Positions 8,281-16,522 of a stretch of 64,000 nucleotides of DNA are shown here, piece by piece. The position numbers were made by a program, and so were the translations under genes. The notes below the pieces were generated by a model. That model was given only the letters and a program-made list of their open reading frames with translations. It did no database searches and was not told where the DNA came from. The stretch comes from VBAU01 sp036005185 (GTDB taxonomy: Bacteria; Bacteroidota; Bacteroidia; Chitinophagales; Chitinophagaceae): the NCBI GenBank assembly GCA_036005185.1, contig DASYQS010000039.1, positions 1 to 64,000 on the forward strand, in the 5' to 3' direction. How positions within the stretch are numbered: position 1 is the stretch's first letter; each line of letters begins with the position of its first letter.

Positions 8281-9381
8281 TTATTCTTCCAACCGTTCTA
8301 TACAGCCAAATTCCTTTTTTAAATAATCATCATACTCATCGGCTTTTTTAAAAAGATTTTGAAAAGTTTCTACTCCGCTTTCTTTCGTCATATCAAGATC
8401 ATAAACAATAGAAGAAAGAACGATGTTTTGTTTTACGCAGCTTAATACAAGGCCATCCATACGATAGTTTTCCTTTAATAAATATTGATATAACGGTCTG
8501 ATCTTAGTTGCATCGGCAGGCAATAGGCAGAGATAAGCATCGCCTGTGATAAAATAATTTTCCGGGTTGTAATTGATCTTAATTTTTGCGGAGCCTTCCT
8601 TTACACTCCAGTTGTTTTGACCCTCGCGAGCGAGCTTTACATCCTTGCCTAATTCTTTTAAAATTTCTTCAACTGTTTTTGCTACACCAATAGGCTCTGC
8701 CTCTTTTTCTGGCATTACCGGCAATTTTACTTCAGTGCCGCAACTTGGACAATATTTTTGTGAGTCGATATTAGCTGGTGTAACAAGATAATTACAGCTA
8801 TGGCATCGTGTGGAAGGTTGTCCTTTATTTGGAAGATATAGTTGCAAGGCCTCATGTAAATAGTTTACAGGCAAGGCAAAACCAAGATTATCTCCACCAC
8901 GGATAATAAATGAATTTACTCCTATCACTTCTCCATCGTCGTTCACCAGTGGCCCTCCACTATTGCCTGGGTTGATCGCGGCATCGATCTGTATAAACTT
9001 TAACCCATCACGAATACGATCAACTTTTGAAATCACACCTTGTGTAGCCGTATAATTTAACCCGTAAGGATGCCCAATAGCTACAACCTGGTCTCCATCT
9101 TTCATAGACTCATAACTTCCCAATTTTACTTCGGGAAGAATGACTTCTTTTGGTGTTTCTAAAAAGGCTAAATCATGTTTTCTATCTGTGTACCAAACCC
9201 GCGAAAGTTTTTTTGGAAATAACTTACCGGCAATAGTTACTTCCGCATTGTCCCCGACCACGTGTTCATTCGTAACAATAAGATCAAATTCCTTTACATA
9301 AAAGCCAGTGCCCGTAGCCGATTGCGTAGCTATTTGAATAATAGCGGGTTGATAACTTTCTATGATCTGCTGTACATCCAT
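8281..9381 (-). CDS. cytoplasmic trypsin-like serine protease with zinc ribbon and YbjN-like C-terminal domain
   Basis: A 366-residue protein with three parts. Residues 1-185 are an S1C (HtrA-type) protease with an intact triad: H40 (TNEHVVGD), D70 (KHDLAFLE) and S141 (NPGNSGGPL). Residues 193-214 form a zinc ribbon (CHSC...CPSC). Residues about 235-355 resemble the YbjN/CesT-like chaperone fold (EGSAKIKINYN, then LYQYLLKENYRMDG). There is no signal peptide and no PDZ domain, so it should act in the cytoplasm, unlike DegP. It starts 9 nt after the GxxExxY gene. The long upstream protein carries the same kind of YbjN-like domain, suggesting the two bind each other or a common ligand. Confidence 0.85.
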   Translation of the reverse strand: MDVQQIIESYQPAIIQIATQSATGTGFYVKEFDLIVTNEHVVGDNAEVTIAGKLFPKKLSRVWYTDRKHDLAFLETPKEVILPEVKLGSYESMKDGDQVVAIGHPYGLNYTATQGVISKVDRIRDGLKFIQIDAAINPGNSGGPLVNDDGEVIGVNSFIIRGGDNLGFALPVNYLHEALQLYLPNKGQPSTRCHSCNYLVTPANIDSQKYCPSCGTEVKLPVMPEKEAEPIGVAKTVEEILKELGKDVKLAREGQNNWSVKEGSAKIKINYNPENYFITGDAYLCLLPADATKIRPLYQYLLKENYRMDGLVLSCVKQNIVLSSIVYDLDMTKESGVETFQNLFKKADEYDDYLKKEFGCIERLEE

Positions 9382-9390
9382 GACCGTTGA

Positions 9391-9807
9391 TTACCGTGAT
9401 TTATCTGATTTAAAGGATGGCTTGCATTTATTGTTGATCAGTCTTCTTACCTCAAGGCTCTTTGAACCAAAATTTATAAGTAACCCTATTTCAAGATTCA
9501 TTACTTCTAAATAATTTAGTGCTTGCGCCAGATGTGAATCTGTCAGCTCAGATAAAGCTTTAATTTCAACTATTACTTTGTTGTCAATTAAAAAGTCAAT
9601 TCTTCTTTTTCCAACCGCAATATCATCATAAAAGATTGGCAGTTCAATTTCATTTAGAAACGGTAAATTGATTTTCTTAAACTCAATGATTAAGCATTTG
9701 TGATATATTAATTCTGGATAACCATTTCTCATTCTTTGATGAACCCGCATGGCACATCCGATTATTTTCTCTGTTATAGCAGAGTGTTTGTACTCATCTT
9801 TAATCAT
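9391..9807 (-). CDS. GxxExxY family protein (predicted PD-(D/E)XK nuclease fold)
   Basis: A 138-residue member of the GxxExxY family. The name-giving motif is G29-Y-P-E32-L-I-Y35. The nuclease-like core is visible as KRRIDFLIDNKVIVEIKA, giving D71 and the E81-x-K83 pair. Family function is unknown; these genes often occur as single mobile-looking insertions, like the four-helix-bundle family found 1.2 kb downstream. It sits 26 nt after the 439-residue gene and 9 nt before the protease, inside a tight three-gene run. Confidence 0.85.
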   Translation of the reverse strand: MIKDEYKHSAITEKIIGCAMRVHQRMRNGYPELIYHKCLIIEFKKINLPFLNEIELPIFYDDIAVGKRRIDFLIDNKVIVEIKALSELTDSHLAQALNYLEVMNLEIGLLINFGSKSLEVRRLINNKCKPSFKSDKSR

Positions 9808-9833
9808 TCGAATTTATTACTTAATCCGAGTAA

Positions 9834-11153
9834 TCAGCGGTTTGTTTCTACGTTAAGATATTCTATCTCTGTAGTGAACGAGACATTAAAGTTCACCATA
9901 TTATCATACCTGATGTTTTCCAGTTTCATTTTCAAGTTTGGATATTTTGCTTTCCAAGTGTTGATTATTTGTTTTATCCTGTCTGTGATCTTATCAGCAT
10001 CAAATTGTTTTGTTTCCGGATTATAATAATTAGCATTAAAACCCAATGCCTTAAAATATTCCCCATAATTCACCATCATAAATAAATGGAAAAGTTCCGT
10101 GACCGGCCTCGGTAAACTGTAGGAATACTGGCAATAGGCAATACCGTATTCAGCAATTTGCGCGGCAATAGAAGGGTAATTATTATCCCTGTACCAATTG
10201 ATGTTTTGATTGGCATTGTAAATAGCATCGGCAATTCTTTTATAGTTCTGTGGCGTTACAATCGCAAATGTGTGTTTGGACCTGTATAAAGCCTCGAATA
10301 CTTCCTCCTTTGACCGTTGCTTTAATTTTTCAAAAGCTTCGATCATATCCCTGTTCTTTTCTGTTGTTTGGCGATCATCTTTTTTGAAATATAGCTCTAC
10401 GATCTTTTCAAGGTCATGCAAAATTTTTCCTTCTGGCAGAATTAAATAATCAATGCGATAAGCTAAGGCTAATAATAGATAAGCAATACCACCAGAGAAT
10501 TTATCGGCATCAAGAGTTTTTACATATGAGATCGTTTCGCTTATCCATTTTTGCAGCCACTGGAATTTAATTTCCTTTTCCTCTGGAGGAATCTCAATGA
10601 TATGTTCAGTATCCATTGTTTGAAGCGCTGAAAAATCTTGCACAAGCAGATCATCCTGCTTATCGCCTTTGGTCGAAAGCTCCTTAAGACCATAATACAA
10701 TTTGCTTGGATTAGCCGTCTCGATATCACTATCGAAACGCATGCATAATCTCTCTTCATCCAAAGCATAGCGGCTGTAATAAAGGTTGAAATTCATTTCC
10801 AGAAGACGGCGCATAACTGGAACATTTGCATTTGGCATTTTTGCCAGTGTAACTTCGGCATGTAAATGTTCCTTGTCGTAATTGCCACGAATAATTTTTG
10901 AGCCTTGATAAAAATGAAAGCGTCCATTGCTTTCATTGCGCTCATGAACTACATTGTCAATCGAATCATCGCGGAGGTATTCAAAAAAAGCGTCAAAGCT
11001 TTCGGTATATTTTTTTTCTTTGAAAAGATTCTCGGCGTCGGTCCAGCGATTTACTTTTTCAACGGGTTTATTGTTGTCGGAGTAGCGTCCAAAATATATT
11101 GCGGGTTCCGGTTCTGCTTTCTTTTTGCTCCTTCCAAAAAATTTATCCAGCAT
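9834..11153 (-). CDS. uncharacterised protein with a YbjN-like domain
   Basis: A 439-residue cytoplasmic protein that I do not recognise as a named family. After a basic start (MLDKFFGRSKKK) comes a helical repeat-like stretch (TDAENLFKEKKYTESFDAFF, 39-58). Residues about 78-178 then match the layout of YbjN/CesT-type domains: QGSKIIRGNYD, a hydrophobic strand, and VPVMRRLLEMNFNLYYSRYA. This domain parallels the C-terminus of the protease two genes downstream. Residues 180-439 are mostly helical with aromatic-rich segments (NYKRIADAIYNANQNINWYR) and a beta tail. It heads the protease/GxxExxY run. A chaperone or adaptor role for the protease is inference. Confidence 0.7.
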   Translation of the reverse strand: MLDKFFGRSKKKAEPEPAIYFGRYSDNNKPVEKVNRWTDAENLFKEKKYTESFDAFFEYLRDDSIDNVVHERNESNGRFHFYQGSKIIRGNYDKEHLHAEVTLAKMPNANVPVMRRLLEMNFNLYYSRYALDEERLCMRFDSDIETANPSKLYYGLKELSTKGDKQDDLLVQDFSALQTMDTEHIIEIPPEEKEIKFQWLQKWISETISYVKTLDADKFSGGIAYLLLALAYRIDYLILPEGKILHDLEKIVELYFKKDDRQTTEKNRDMIEAFEKLKQRSKEEVFEALYRSKHTFAIVTPQNYKRIADAIYNANQNINWYRDNNYPSIAAQIAEYGIAYCQYSYSLPRPVTELFHLFMMVNYGEYFKALGFNANYYNPETKQFDADKITDRIKQIINTWKAKYPNLKMKLENIRYDNMVNFNVSFTTEIEYLNVETNR

Positions 11154-11500
11154 TTTTAATTCTTATTTTCAGAATTAGGCAAGTTAGCAAAGAATAGCGA
11201 ATACTTATCTATTAGCAGTCAGAGATAGCAGTGAAAAAATAAAACGTTCATACGAAAAGCTTAATCAAGCTGAGCAGAATTATTGAACGTACAAGTGAGT
11301 GACACCTGCCTGCCGGACAGGCGGGCAACAGAAGCTGAATAGACAATCGGAAGCTGAATCCATAAAATCGTAACCCGCTGAACACTTTTTTACGATCGTC
11401 ATTTACTATCCACAGCTTGCTACCAAAGAAATTCACAGCCATTTATAAGAAATTGTTTATAATTCTAAAATCAGTAGTTTCGCCGGAAACCTTTTGCAAG
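11154..11500. other. 347-bp intergenic region before dnaN
   Basis: No gene is seen. It holds a GC-rich imperfect palindrome (11305-11326), a near-consensus DnaA box CTATCCACA (11406-11414, 8 of 9), and a weak -7 box TAGTTTCG (11475-11482) 18 nt before the dnaN start. Confidence 0.55.
11305..11326. repeat. GC-rich palindromic intergenic repeat
   Basis: CCTGCCTGCC followed by GGACAGGCGGGC forms an imperfect GC-rich palindrome that stands out in this AT-rich region. The same CCTGCC...GGCAGG core is found at 58621-58637 inside lptC. It resembles the short palindromes scattered through many Bacteroidota genomes. Confidence 0.65.
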
Positions 11501-12616
11501 ATGAAGTTTATTGTATCGTCTTCGGCCTTACTAAAACAATTGCAGCACATTTCTGGCGTGATCAATGCCAACACGGTATTGCCCATTTTGGAAGATTTTT
11601 TGTTTGAAGTTGAAAAAAATAAATTGACCGTTGTAGCTACCGATCTTGAAACGGTTATGCGGGTTCAGCTGGATATTGAAGCAAAGGATAGCGGCAAAAT
11701 TTGCATCCCTGCAAAAATTCTGATAGACTCTTTAAAAAATATTTCTGACCAACCTCTTACTTTTAATATTGAAAAAAATTTTAGCATTGAGATCACAAGC
11801 GATAATGGAAAATATAAAGTGATGGGAGAAAATCCTGATAACTTTCCCAAAGAGCCATCGCCGGATGATACTACTTCCTTTACAATGACCTCATCTGCAT
11901 TGATAACAGCGATCAATAAAACATTGTTTGCAGTAAGCAATGATGATCTGCGCCCTGCCATGACAGGAGTTTATTTTGAATTGGATAAAAAAGGAATTCA
12001 ATTTGTGGCTACTGATGCTCATCGCTTGGTTCGTTATAAACGAACCGACGCTAATAGCCCCAAAAATGATTCGTTCATTGTTCCACGCAAACCTTTAAAC
12101 TTATTAAAAGCTGCTTTGCCCGATAATGAGGATGAAATAACATTAAGTTATAATAACAATCATCTTTTCGTAAAACACGGCACTACCCAAATGAGTTGCC
12201 GGTTGATTGATGCAAGATTTCCTGATTATAAAGTAGTGATACCGACTGATAATCCCTATAAGTTAACCGTGAATAAGAATGATTTTCAAGGAGCATTGCG
12301 CCGTGTAAGTGTGTTCAGTAACAAAAGCACAAATCAGGTTGCACTATCAATGGCCGGAAGTGAGCTGGAACTAAAAGCTCAGGATATTGATTTTGCTTTT
12401 GAGGGAGATGAACGAATGAAATGCCAATATGATGGTGAAGACCTCACGATAGCGTTTAATGCAAGATTCTTAATTGAAATGTTGAATGCCGCCGATAGTG
12501 ACGAAGTAAAAATAGAACTATCAACACCTACAAAAGCCGGCATTCTTAAACCCACTGAACAGGAAGTGAGCGAAGACTTGCTGATGCTGGTAATGCCGCT
12601 AATGCTGAACCAGTAA
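11501..12616 (+). CDS. dnaN: DNA polymerase III subunit beta (sliding clamp)
   Basis: A 371-residue beta clamp, the ring that tethers DNA polymerase to its template. The start MKFIVSSSALLKQLQHISGV is the conserved N-terminus. An earlier in-frame start at 11417 would add 28 residues unlike the family. All three clamp domains fit the length, with GVYFELDKKGIQFVATDAHR in the middle domain and the C-terminal end MLVMPLMLNQ, near the MPM(R/L) ending that forms the peptide-binding pocket. It stands alone, without dnaA or recF, as is common in Bacteroidota. An intrinsic terminator follows at 12661. Confidence 0.96.
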   Translation: MKFIVSSSALLKQLQHISGVINANTVLPILEDFLFEVEKNKLTVVATDLETVMRVQLDIEAKDSGKICIPAKILIDSLKNISDQPLTFNIEKNFSIEITSDNGKYKVMGENPDNFPKEPSPDDTTSFTMTSSALITAINKTLFAVSNDDLRPAMTGVYFELDKKGIQFVATDAHRLVRYKRTDANSPKNDSFIVPRKPLNLLKAALPDNEDEITLSYNNNHLFVKHGTTQMSCRLIDARFPDYKVVIPTDNPYKLTVNKNDFQGALRRVSVFSNKSTNQVALSMAGSELELKAQDIDFAFEGDERMKCQYDGEDLTIAFNARFLIEMLNAADSDEVKIELSTPTKAGILKPTEQEVSEDLLMLVMPLMLNQ

Positions 12617-12660
12617 TCTGAATCAGGATTTTAAGAATAAAAAAAATTAAGATGTTTTCA

Positions 12661-12690
12661 AGCTCTACATTTTGTAGAGCTTTCTTTTTA
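12661..12690 (+). terminator. intrinsic terminator of dnaN
   Basis: AGCTCTACA and TGTAGAGCT form a perfect 9-bp stem around a 2-nt TT turn (a loop of four or more once the closing pair opens), followed by TTCTTTTT. It lies 44 nt after the dnaN stop. Confidence 0.85.
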
Positions 12691-12729
12691 GGTCTATTAT
12701 AAAATCACAAATATTAATTTTACGGGTAA

Positions 12730-13728
12730 ATGGTTTTAGTTACTGGCGGCACAGGTTTTTTGGGTTCTTACATTATTAAGGAACTGGTCGAAAAAAAGTA
12801 TTCCGTTCGCGCCATTCGAAGAAACACCAGCAAGCTTCCGTTTTATATTCCAGCTGAAATTTTTCAAAAAGTTGAATGGATTGAAGGCGATGTGCTGGAT
12901 ACAGTTTCATTAGAAGAAGCTATGGAAGGAGTGGAAGCTGTGATTCATTCAGCTGCTGTGATCTCCTTTCATACGAATGAAAGAAAACAAATGTATCATG
13001 TAAATGTGCAAGGCACGGCTAACGTAGTGAATATGGCTTTGGAAAAAAATATTTCAAGATTTGTGCATGTAAGCTCTGTAGCTGCACTGGGCCGTACTAA
13101 ATCGAGCAGTCATGTGAATGAAGAAAAAAAATGGCAGGAAAATAAAGTAAATACGCATTATGCTATCAGCAAGTATCGTTCAGAAATAGAAGTATGGCGT
13201 GCTATCGGCGAAGGGTTGAATGCGGTGATCATTAACCCAAGCACCGTTCTTGGCTATGGGGATTGGAAAACTTCAAGCTGTCGGATCTTTAAAACGATCT
13301 ATGATGAATTTCCGTGGTTTAGTACCGGCATTAATGGTTTTGTTGATATTGAAGATGTAGCGAAGGCAACTGTATTGCTGATGGAAAGCAATATAACAGA
13401 ACAAAGGTTTATTGTAAATGCCGACAACTGGAGCTTTCAACAATTATTTAATACGATCGCCGATGGTTTCGGCAAAAAACATCCTTACCGAAAAGCCACT
13501 CCGTTTCTTGGAAGTATTGCTTGGCGTATGGAAAAAATCAAAAGTTTGTTCACAGGCAGCAAGCCTTTACTTACAAAAGAAAGTGCAAGAGTGGCTCATA
13601 GCAATACATTTTTTGACAACGATAAATTACTTAAAGAGCTGCCGGGATTTTCCTTTACACCATTACAGGAAAGCATTCAAAAAGCCTGTAAAAAATACCT
13701 GCATGCAATAAAAACGGTGCAACCATAG
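12730..13728 (+). CDS. NAD-dependent epimerase/dehydratase family protein (extended SDR)
   Basis: A 332-residue extended short-chain dehydrogenase. The Rossmann motif GGTGFLG is at 6-12, the VIHSAAVISF strand at 71-80, and the catalytic Y144-x3-K148 pair in HYAISKYRSE, with S115/S116 in FVHVSSVA. This layout matches dihydroflavonol-reductase-like or 3-beta-HSD-like enzymes that act on lipid or sugar carbonyls; the substrate cannot be told. TAATTTTA at 12713-12720, one mismatch from the -7 consensus, lies 9 nt before the ATG. The next gene starts 37 nt after its end. Confidence 0.83.
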   Translation: MVLVTGGTGFLGSYIIKELVEKKYSVRAIRRNTSKLPFYIPAEIFQKVEWIEGDVLDTVSLEEAMEGVEAVIHSAAVISFHTNERKQMYHVNVQGTANVVNMALEKNISRFVHVSSVAALGRTKSSSHVNEEKKWQENKVNTHYAISKYRSEIEVWRAIGEGLNAVIINPSTVLGYGDWKTSSCRIFKTIYDEFPWFSTGINGFVDIEDVAKATVLLMESNITEQRFIVNADNWSFQQLFNTIADGFGKKHPYRKATPFLGSIAWRMEKIKSLFTGSKPLLTKESARVAHSNTFFDNDKLLKELPGFSFTPLQESIQKACKKYLHAIKTVQP

Positions 13729-13765
13729 TTTTAAGAACTGTATCTTTAGAAAGCAATACATAACT

Positions 13766-14836
13766 ATGAAAAGCTGTCAATTTATTCTAATTCTTCTTTG
13801 CCTGTTTGTTTCCCCTATTGTTTTTGGCCAATTCACCATAACAGGAAAAGTTGTTGATGCTGCCTCAAAGGAGCCTTTGCCTGGCGCTTCTGTTTTTTGC
13901 CAGAACACAACCTCAGGTACAATCACAAATAAAGAAGGAGAATTTTCATTGCAATTGAAATCCGGAGGTTATGAGCTCATCATATCCTTTACCAGTTATC
14001 AAACCAAAGAGATCCGTATCAGCAATAATGATAACAATCCTTTACAAATTGAGATGGCTAAAGAAGAAAAGTCGATGGGTGAGGTGGTGATACGTAGCAG
14101 CAACGAAGTAATGGACGGATGGAATAAATATGGGAAATTTTTTCTCGAAAATTTTATTGGCGCTACTCCGAATGCAGCCCAATGCACATTGCAAAACCCC
14201 GACGCGGTTCATTTTTATTATTACAAAAAAAGCGATAAGCTTAAAGTATTAGCTACTGAACCCATTCTGATTGCAAACAAGGCCCTTGGATATAATCTTC
14301 GATATCAGCTTGATTCATTTGTGTATTATTACAAAACGCAGATGAGCTCTTACAGGGGTTACTGTTTGTTTAGTGAAATAGAAGGCAGTTTTCAAGACCA
14401 GAAAAGCTGGAGTGAAAACCGCAAGAAAGTTTATTACGGTTCTAAGCTTCAATTTATGCGTTCATATTACGACAGTACTTTAAATGACGATGGATTTGAG
14501 ATCGCATTATTGGATGAAAACGATAAGCTAAAATTCAATGCGGTTAAAAATCCTTACGATACCGCTTATTTTGGAGTGTATGATAGTACTTATGAGTCAG
14601 AGATCTTTTATCCCAGAAAAATTAGTGTTATTTATAAGAAAAAACCGGAGCCGGAATATCTGCAAAAATTTAAGCTCCCTAAAAATGTTGGCACACAGAT
14701 ATCATATATTGACCTGCTTGATGCAATTACAATAAAAGAGAACGGTTATTTCTACAATCAAAAGGATTGGGTAAACCAGGGTTATTGGAGCTGGAAAAAC
14801 TTAGCTGACCTTTTGCCTTATGATTATATACCATAG
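13766..14836 (+). CDS. exported protein with carboxypeptidase-like regulatory domain
   Basis: A 356-residue exported protein. A signal peptide (MKSCQFILILLCLFVSPIVFG, cut about residue 22) leads into a CarboxypepD_reg-like beta sandwich, FTITGKVVDAASKEPLPGAS (about 23-105), the same module that starts SusC/TonB receptors. The rest (about 110-356) is unlike a receptor barrel and is rich in Tyr, Lys and Asp (DAVHFYYYKKSDKLKVLATE). Such proteins are common and uncharacterised in Bacteroidota envelopes. TATCTTTA (13741-13748) is a near-consensus -7 box 17 nt before the start. Confidence 0.75.
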   Translation: MKSCQFILILLCLFVSPIVFGQFTITGKVVDAASKEPLPGASVFCQNTTSGTITNKEGEFSLQLKSGGYELIISFTSYQTKEIRISNNDNNPLQIEMAKEEKSMGEVVIRSSNEVMDGWNKYGKFFLENFIGATPNAAQCTLQNPDAVHFYYYKKSDKLKVLATEPILIANKALGYNLRYQLDSFVYYYKTQMSSYRGYCLFSEIEGSFQDQKSWSENRKKVYYGSKLQFMRSYYDSTLNDDGFEIALLDENDKLKFNAVKNPYDTAYFGVYDSTYESEIFYPRKISVIYKKKPEPEYLQKFKLPKNVGTQISYIDLLDAITIKENGYFYNQKDWVNQGYWSWKNLADLLPYDYIP

Positions 14837-14873
14837 AGGTATTCATTTTATTTATCACTTCAACAATTTTTTT

Positions 14874-14907
14874 ACAGTAGCCCACTATTTAAATCGTAGG
14901 CTACTGT
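14874..14907. repeat. 9-bp inverted repeat between convergent genes
   Basis: ACAGTAGCC (14874-14882) and GGCTACTGT (14899-14907) form a perfect stem with a 16-nt loop. It lies between two convergent genes, but the T-run is on the wrong side for a strong terminator on either strand. It may still act as a weak boundary. Confidence 0.5.
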
Positions 14908-14952
14908 TATTTATATGAAACAAAACTATATCACCGGATAACTATTACGCTA

Positions 14953-15897
14953 CTACCCCCCGCTCGCTTTTTTCCACAACTCCGGTATTCGTTTTATCCA
15001 AACAAGCTCTTTCATTTTTTCTTTAGCTTCAATAGCTGGAGATCCGAAATAGGTTTTGCCGCCCTCTAAAGAAGAAGGGGCACCGCTTTGTGCTAACAGA
15101 ACCGCACCTTTGCCAATAGTAAGTGTTTTACTTACCCCAACCTGTCCCCAAAGTATAACTTCATCTTCAATAGCAGTTGCTCCGGCAATTCCAACCTGCC
15201 CCGCAAACAAACAATTCGTTCCTATTTCCGTATCATGACCAATATGAACAAGGTTATCCATTTTTGTGCCCGAGCCTATTATCGTATCGCCGCTAACTCC
15301 GCGATCGATAGTACAGCTGGCGCCTATTTCCACAAAATCTTCGATCACTACTCTTCCACAACTGCTCATTTTTTTATAATGCACCTCACGGTTTGTTTTT
15401 TTGTTATAGTAGAACGCATCACTTCCGATAATACTGCCTGCTTGTATGATCACATTATTTCCAATTATACAGTGATCCAATATGGTTACATTGGGATAAA
15501 TAATACAATCGTTCCCTATGCTTACATGATTACCGATGTACGTATTGGGCATAATCACAGTTCCTTCACCAATTGTAGAAGAATCACTGATCATTTTCAT
15601 TGATGGGGCAAAAGGTCGAAAATGATTCACCAGTTTTAAGTAAGATTCAAAAGGGTCTTCCACAATTAATAAAGCTTTGCCTTGTGGACAGTCAGTTTCT
15701 TTATTGATGATTATAAATGTGGCGGCCGAATGAATGCAGGTTTCATAATATTTGGGATGATCCACAAATACAATATCACCCGTTGTTACCTTATGTATTT
15801 CATTGATGCCGGTAGCTTCTCCTTTTTTATTACCAATAATTCTTGCACCGATAAATTCAGCAATCCATGATACGGGGACAGGTTTTTCAAAATGCAT
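14953..15897 (-). CDS. LpxD-like UDP-3-O-acylglucosamine N-acyltransferase
   Basis: A left-handed beta-helix acyltransferase of 314 residues. It has the LpxD plan: an N-terminal uridine-binding domain (VSWIAEFIGARIIGNKKGEA), then about ten hexapeptide turns, then a C-terminal helix. The catalytic-type histidine is the second His of DNLVHIGHDTEIG. LpxD adds the second acyl chain during lipid A synthesis. Bacteroidota often carry an extra divergent LpxD paralogue, and with no lpxA, lpxB or lpxC nearby this may be one. The upstream in-frame TTG at 15915 overlaps the promoter box, so the ATG at 15897 is chosen. Confidence 0.82.
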   Translation of the reverse strand: MHFEKPVPVSWIAEFIGARIIGNKKGEATGINEIHKVTTGDIVFVDHPKYYETCIHSAATFIIINKETDCPQGKALLIVEDPFESYLKLVNHFRPFAPSMKMISDSSTIGEGTVIMPNTYIGNHVSIGNDCIIYPNVTILDHCIIGNNVIIQAGSIIGSDAFYYNKKTNREVHYKKMSSCGRVVIEDFVEIGASCTIDRGVSGDTIIGSGTKMDNLVHIGHDTEIGTNCLFAGQVGIAGATAIEDEVILWGQVGVSKTLTIGKGAVLLAQSGAPSSLEGGKTYFGSPAIEAKEKMKELVWIKRIPELWKKASGG

Positions 15898-15912
15898 AGA
15901 AACAATTTTGGG

Positions 15913-15920
15913 CAAAGGTA
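15913..15920 (-). promoter_or_regulatory. -7 box of the lpxD-like gene
   Basis: On the minus strand TACCTTTG matches TAnnTTTG exactly, 15 nt upstream of the ATG at 15897. This also argues against the longer reading frame that would start at 15915. Confidence 0.55.
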
Positions 15921-16316
15921 ACTATCACCTATTTGTGTCCATTTTCTGTTCAAAGGTGGATTTTTAGAGTTTTTAAGGGTTTGATTCATTTATTGCGAAA
16001 AAATATTTTTTCCTGATTTCAGCGTGTAATAATCCATTTAGCGATTAATTTTTTTGAATAACAATTGATTGAATCAATCATCAAAAAAAATAAAACCAAA
16101 AATTGAATCCGATGAAACACTGATGAATAAAGGGTTTCAGAAGATCGAAAATATTTTCAAAACAAATGTTTTATTGAGTTTTTCTTCACTTTTGTAATAG
16201 AAATCAAAAAATAAACGAAAAAAACCTCCGTCCTTATCCACAAGCAAAGAAAAAATGTTAATAAAATTCTTTACAAAATTTTTTTAGTTCGGAAAAATTA
16301 TTTTTAATATTGTGTA
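15921..16316. other. AT-rich intergenic region with one DnaA box
   Basis: No coding sequence is seen on either strand. It contains a 7+1+7 palindrome (ATTGATT-G-AATCAAT, 16064-16078), long A-runs, and one perfect DnaA box TTATCCACA (16234-16242). One box is not enough to call an origin. Confidence 0.5.
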
Positions 16317-16388
16317 GGGAAATTTATTTCCCGGTACTTACTAACCCATCCATTATAATTATCCCGACATCAGTCGGGATTTTTCTTT
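16317..16388 (+). ncRNA. candidate small RNA ending in an intrinsic terminator
   Basis: No plus-strand gene lies upstream in this gap, yet a clear terminator is present: ATCCCGAC-ATCA-GTCGGGAT with TTTTCTTT (16361-16388). Just before it is a perfect hairpin GGGAAAT-TT-ATTTCCC (16317-16332). TAATATTG (16305-16312), one mismatch from TAnnTTTG, lies 4 nt before the GGG. Together these describe a transcript of about 72 nt with a 5' hairpin, a roughly 28-nt unpaired linker and a terminator. No -33 box is visible. I do not recognise an RNA family. Confidence 0.4.
16361..16388 (+). terminator. intrinsic terminator without an upstream gene
   Basis: An 8-bp stem ATCCCGAC/GTCGGGAT with loop ATCA is followed by TTTTCTTT. 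The U-tail is on the plus strand only, so it serves a plus-strand transcript that begins within the preceding gap. Confidence 0.8.
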
Positions 16389-16522
16389 ATATGCTTTTCA
16401 AACAATATCGATTGAATTATTGCTATTCTATCACTCCTATTCAATTAAAAAAAACAATCCAGTGACGCGGATCATTTGCAGTACAATTCCAATAACTTTA
16501 CCAAAGAACTAAATAATGCTTC

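Noticed and set aside
9736..10026. 96-codon plus-strand frame across the GxxExxY / YbjN-protein junction
   Set aside because: Antisense to two supported genes and their gap; no supporting signals.
11248..11442. 64-codon minus-strand frame upstream of dnaN
   Set aside because: It is created by the GC-rich palindrome (reading LLPACPAG) and has no other protein-like feature.
14874..14907. 9-bp hairpin as a terminator for the convergent pair
   Set aside because: The stem is good, but the T-run precedes it on the plus strand and no U-tail follows on either strand; kept only as an inverted repeat.
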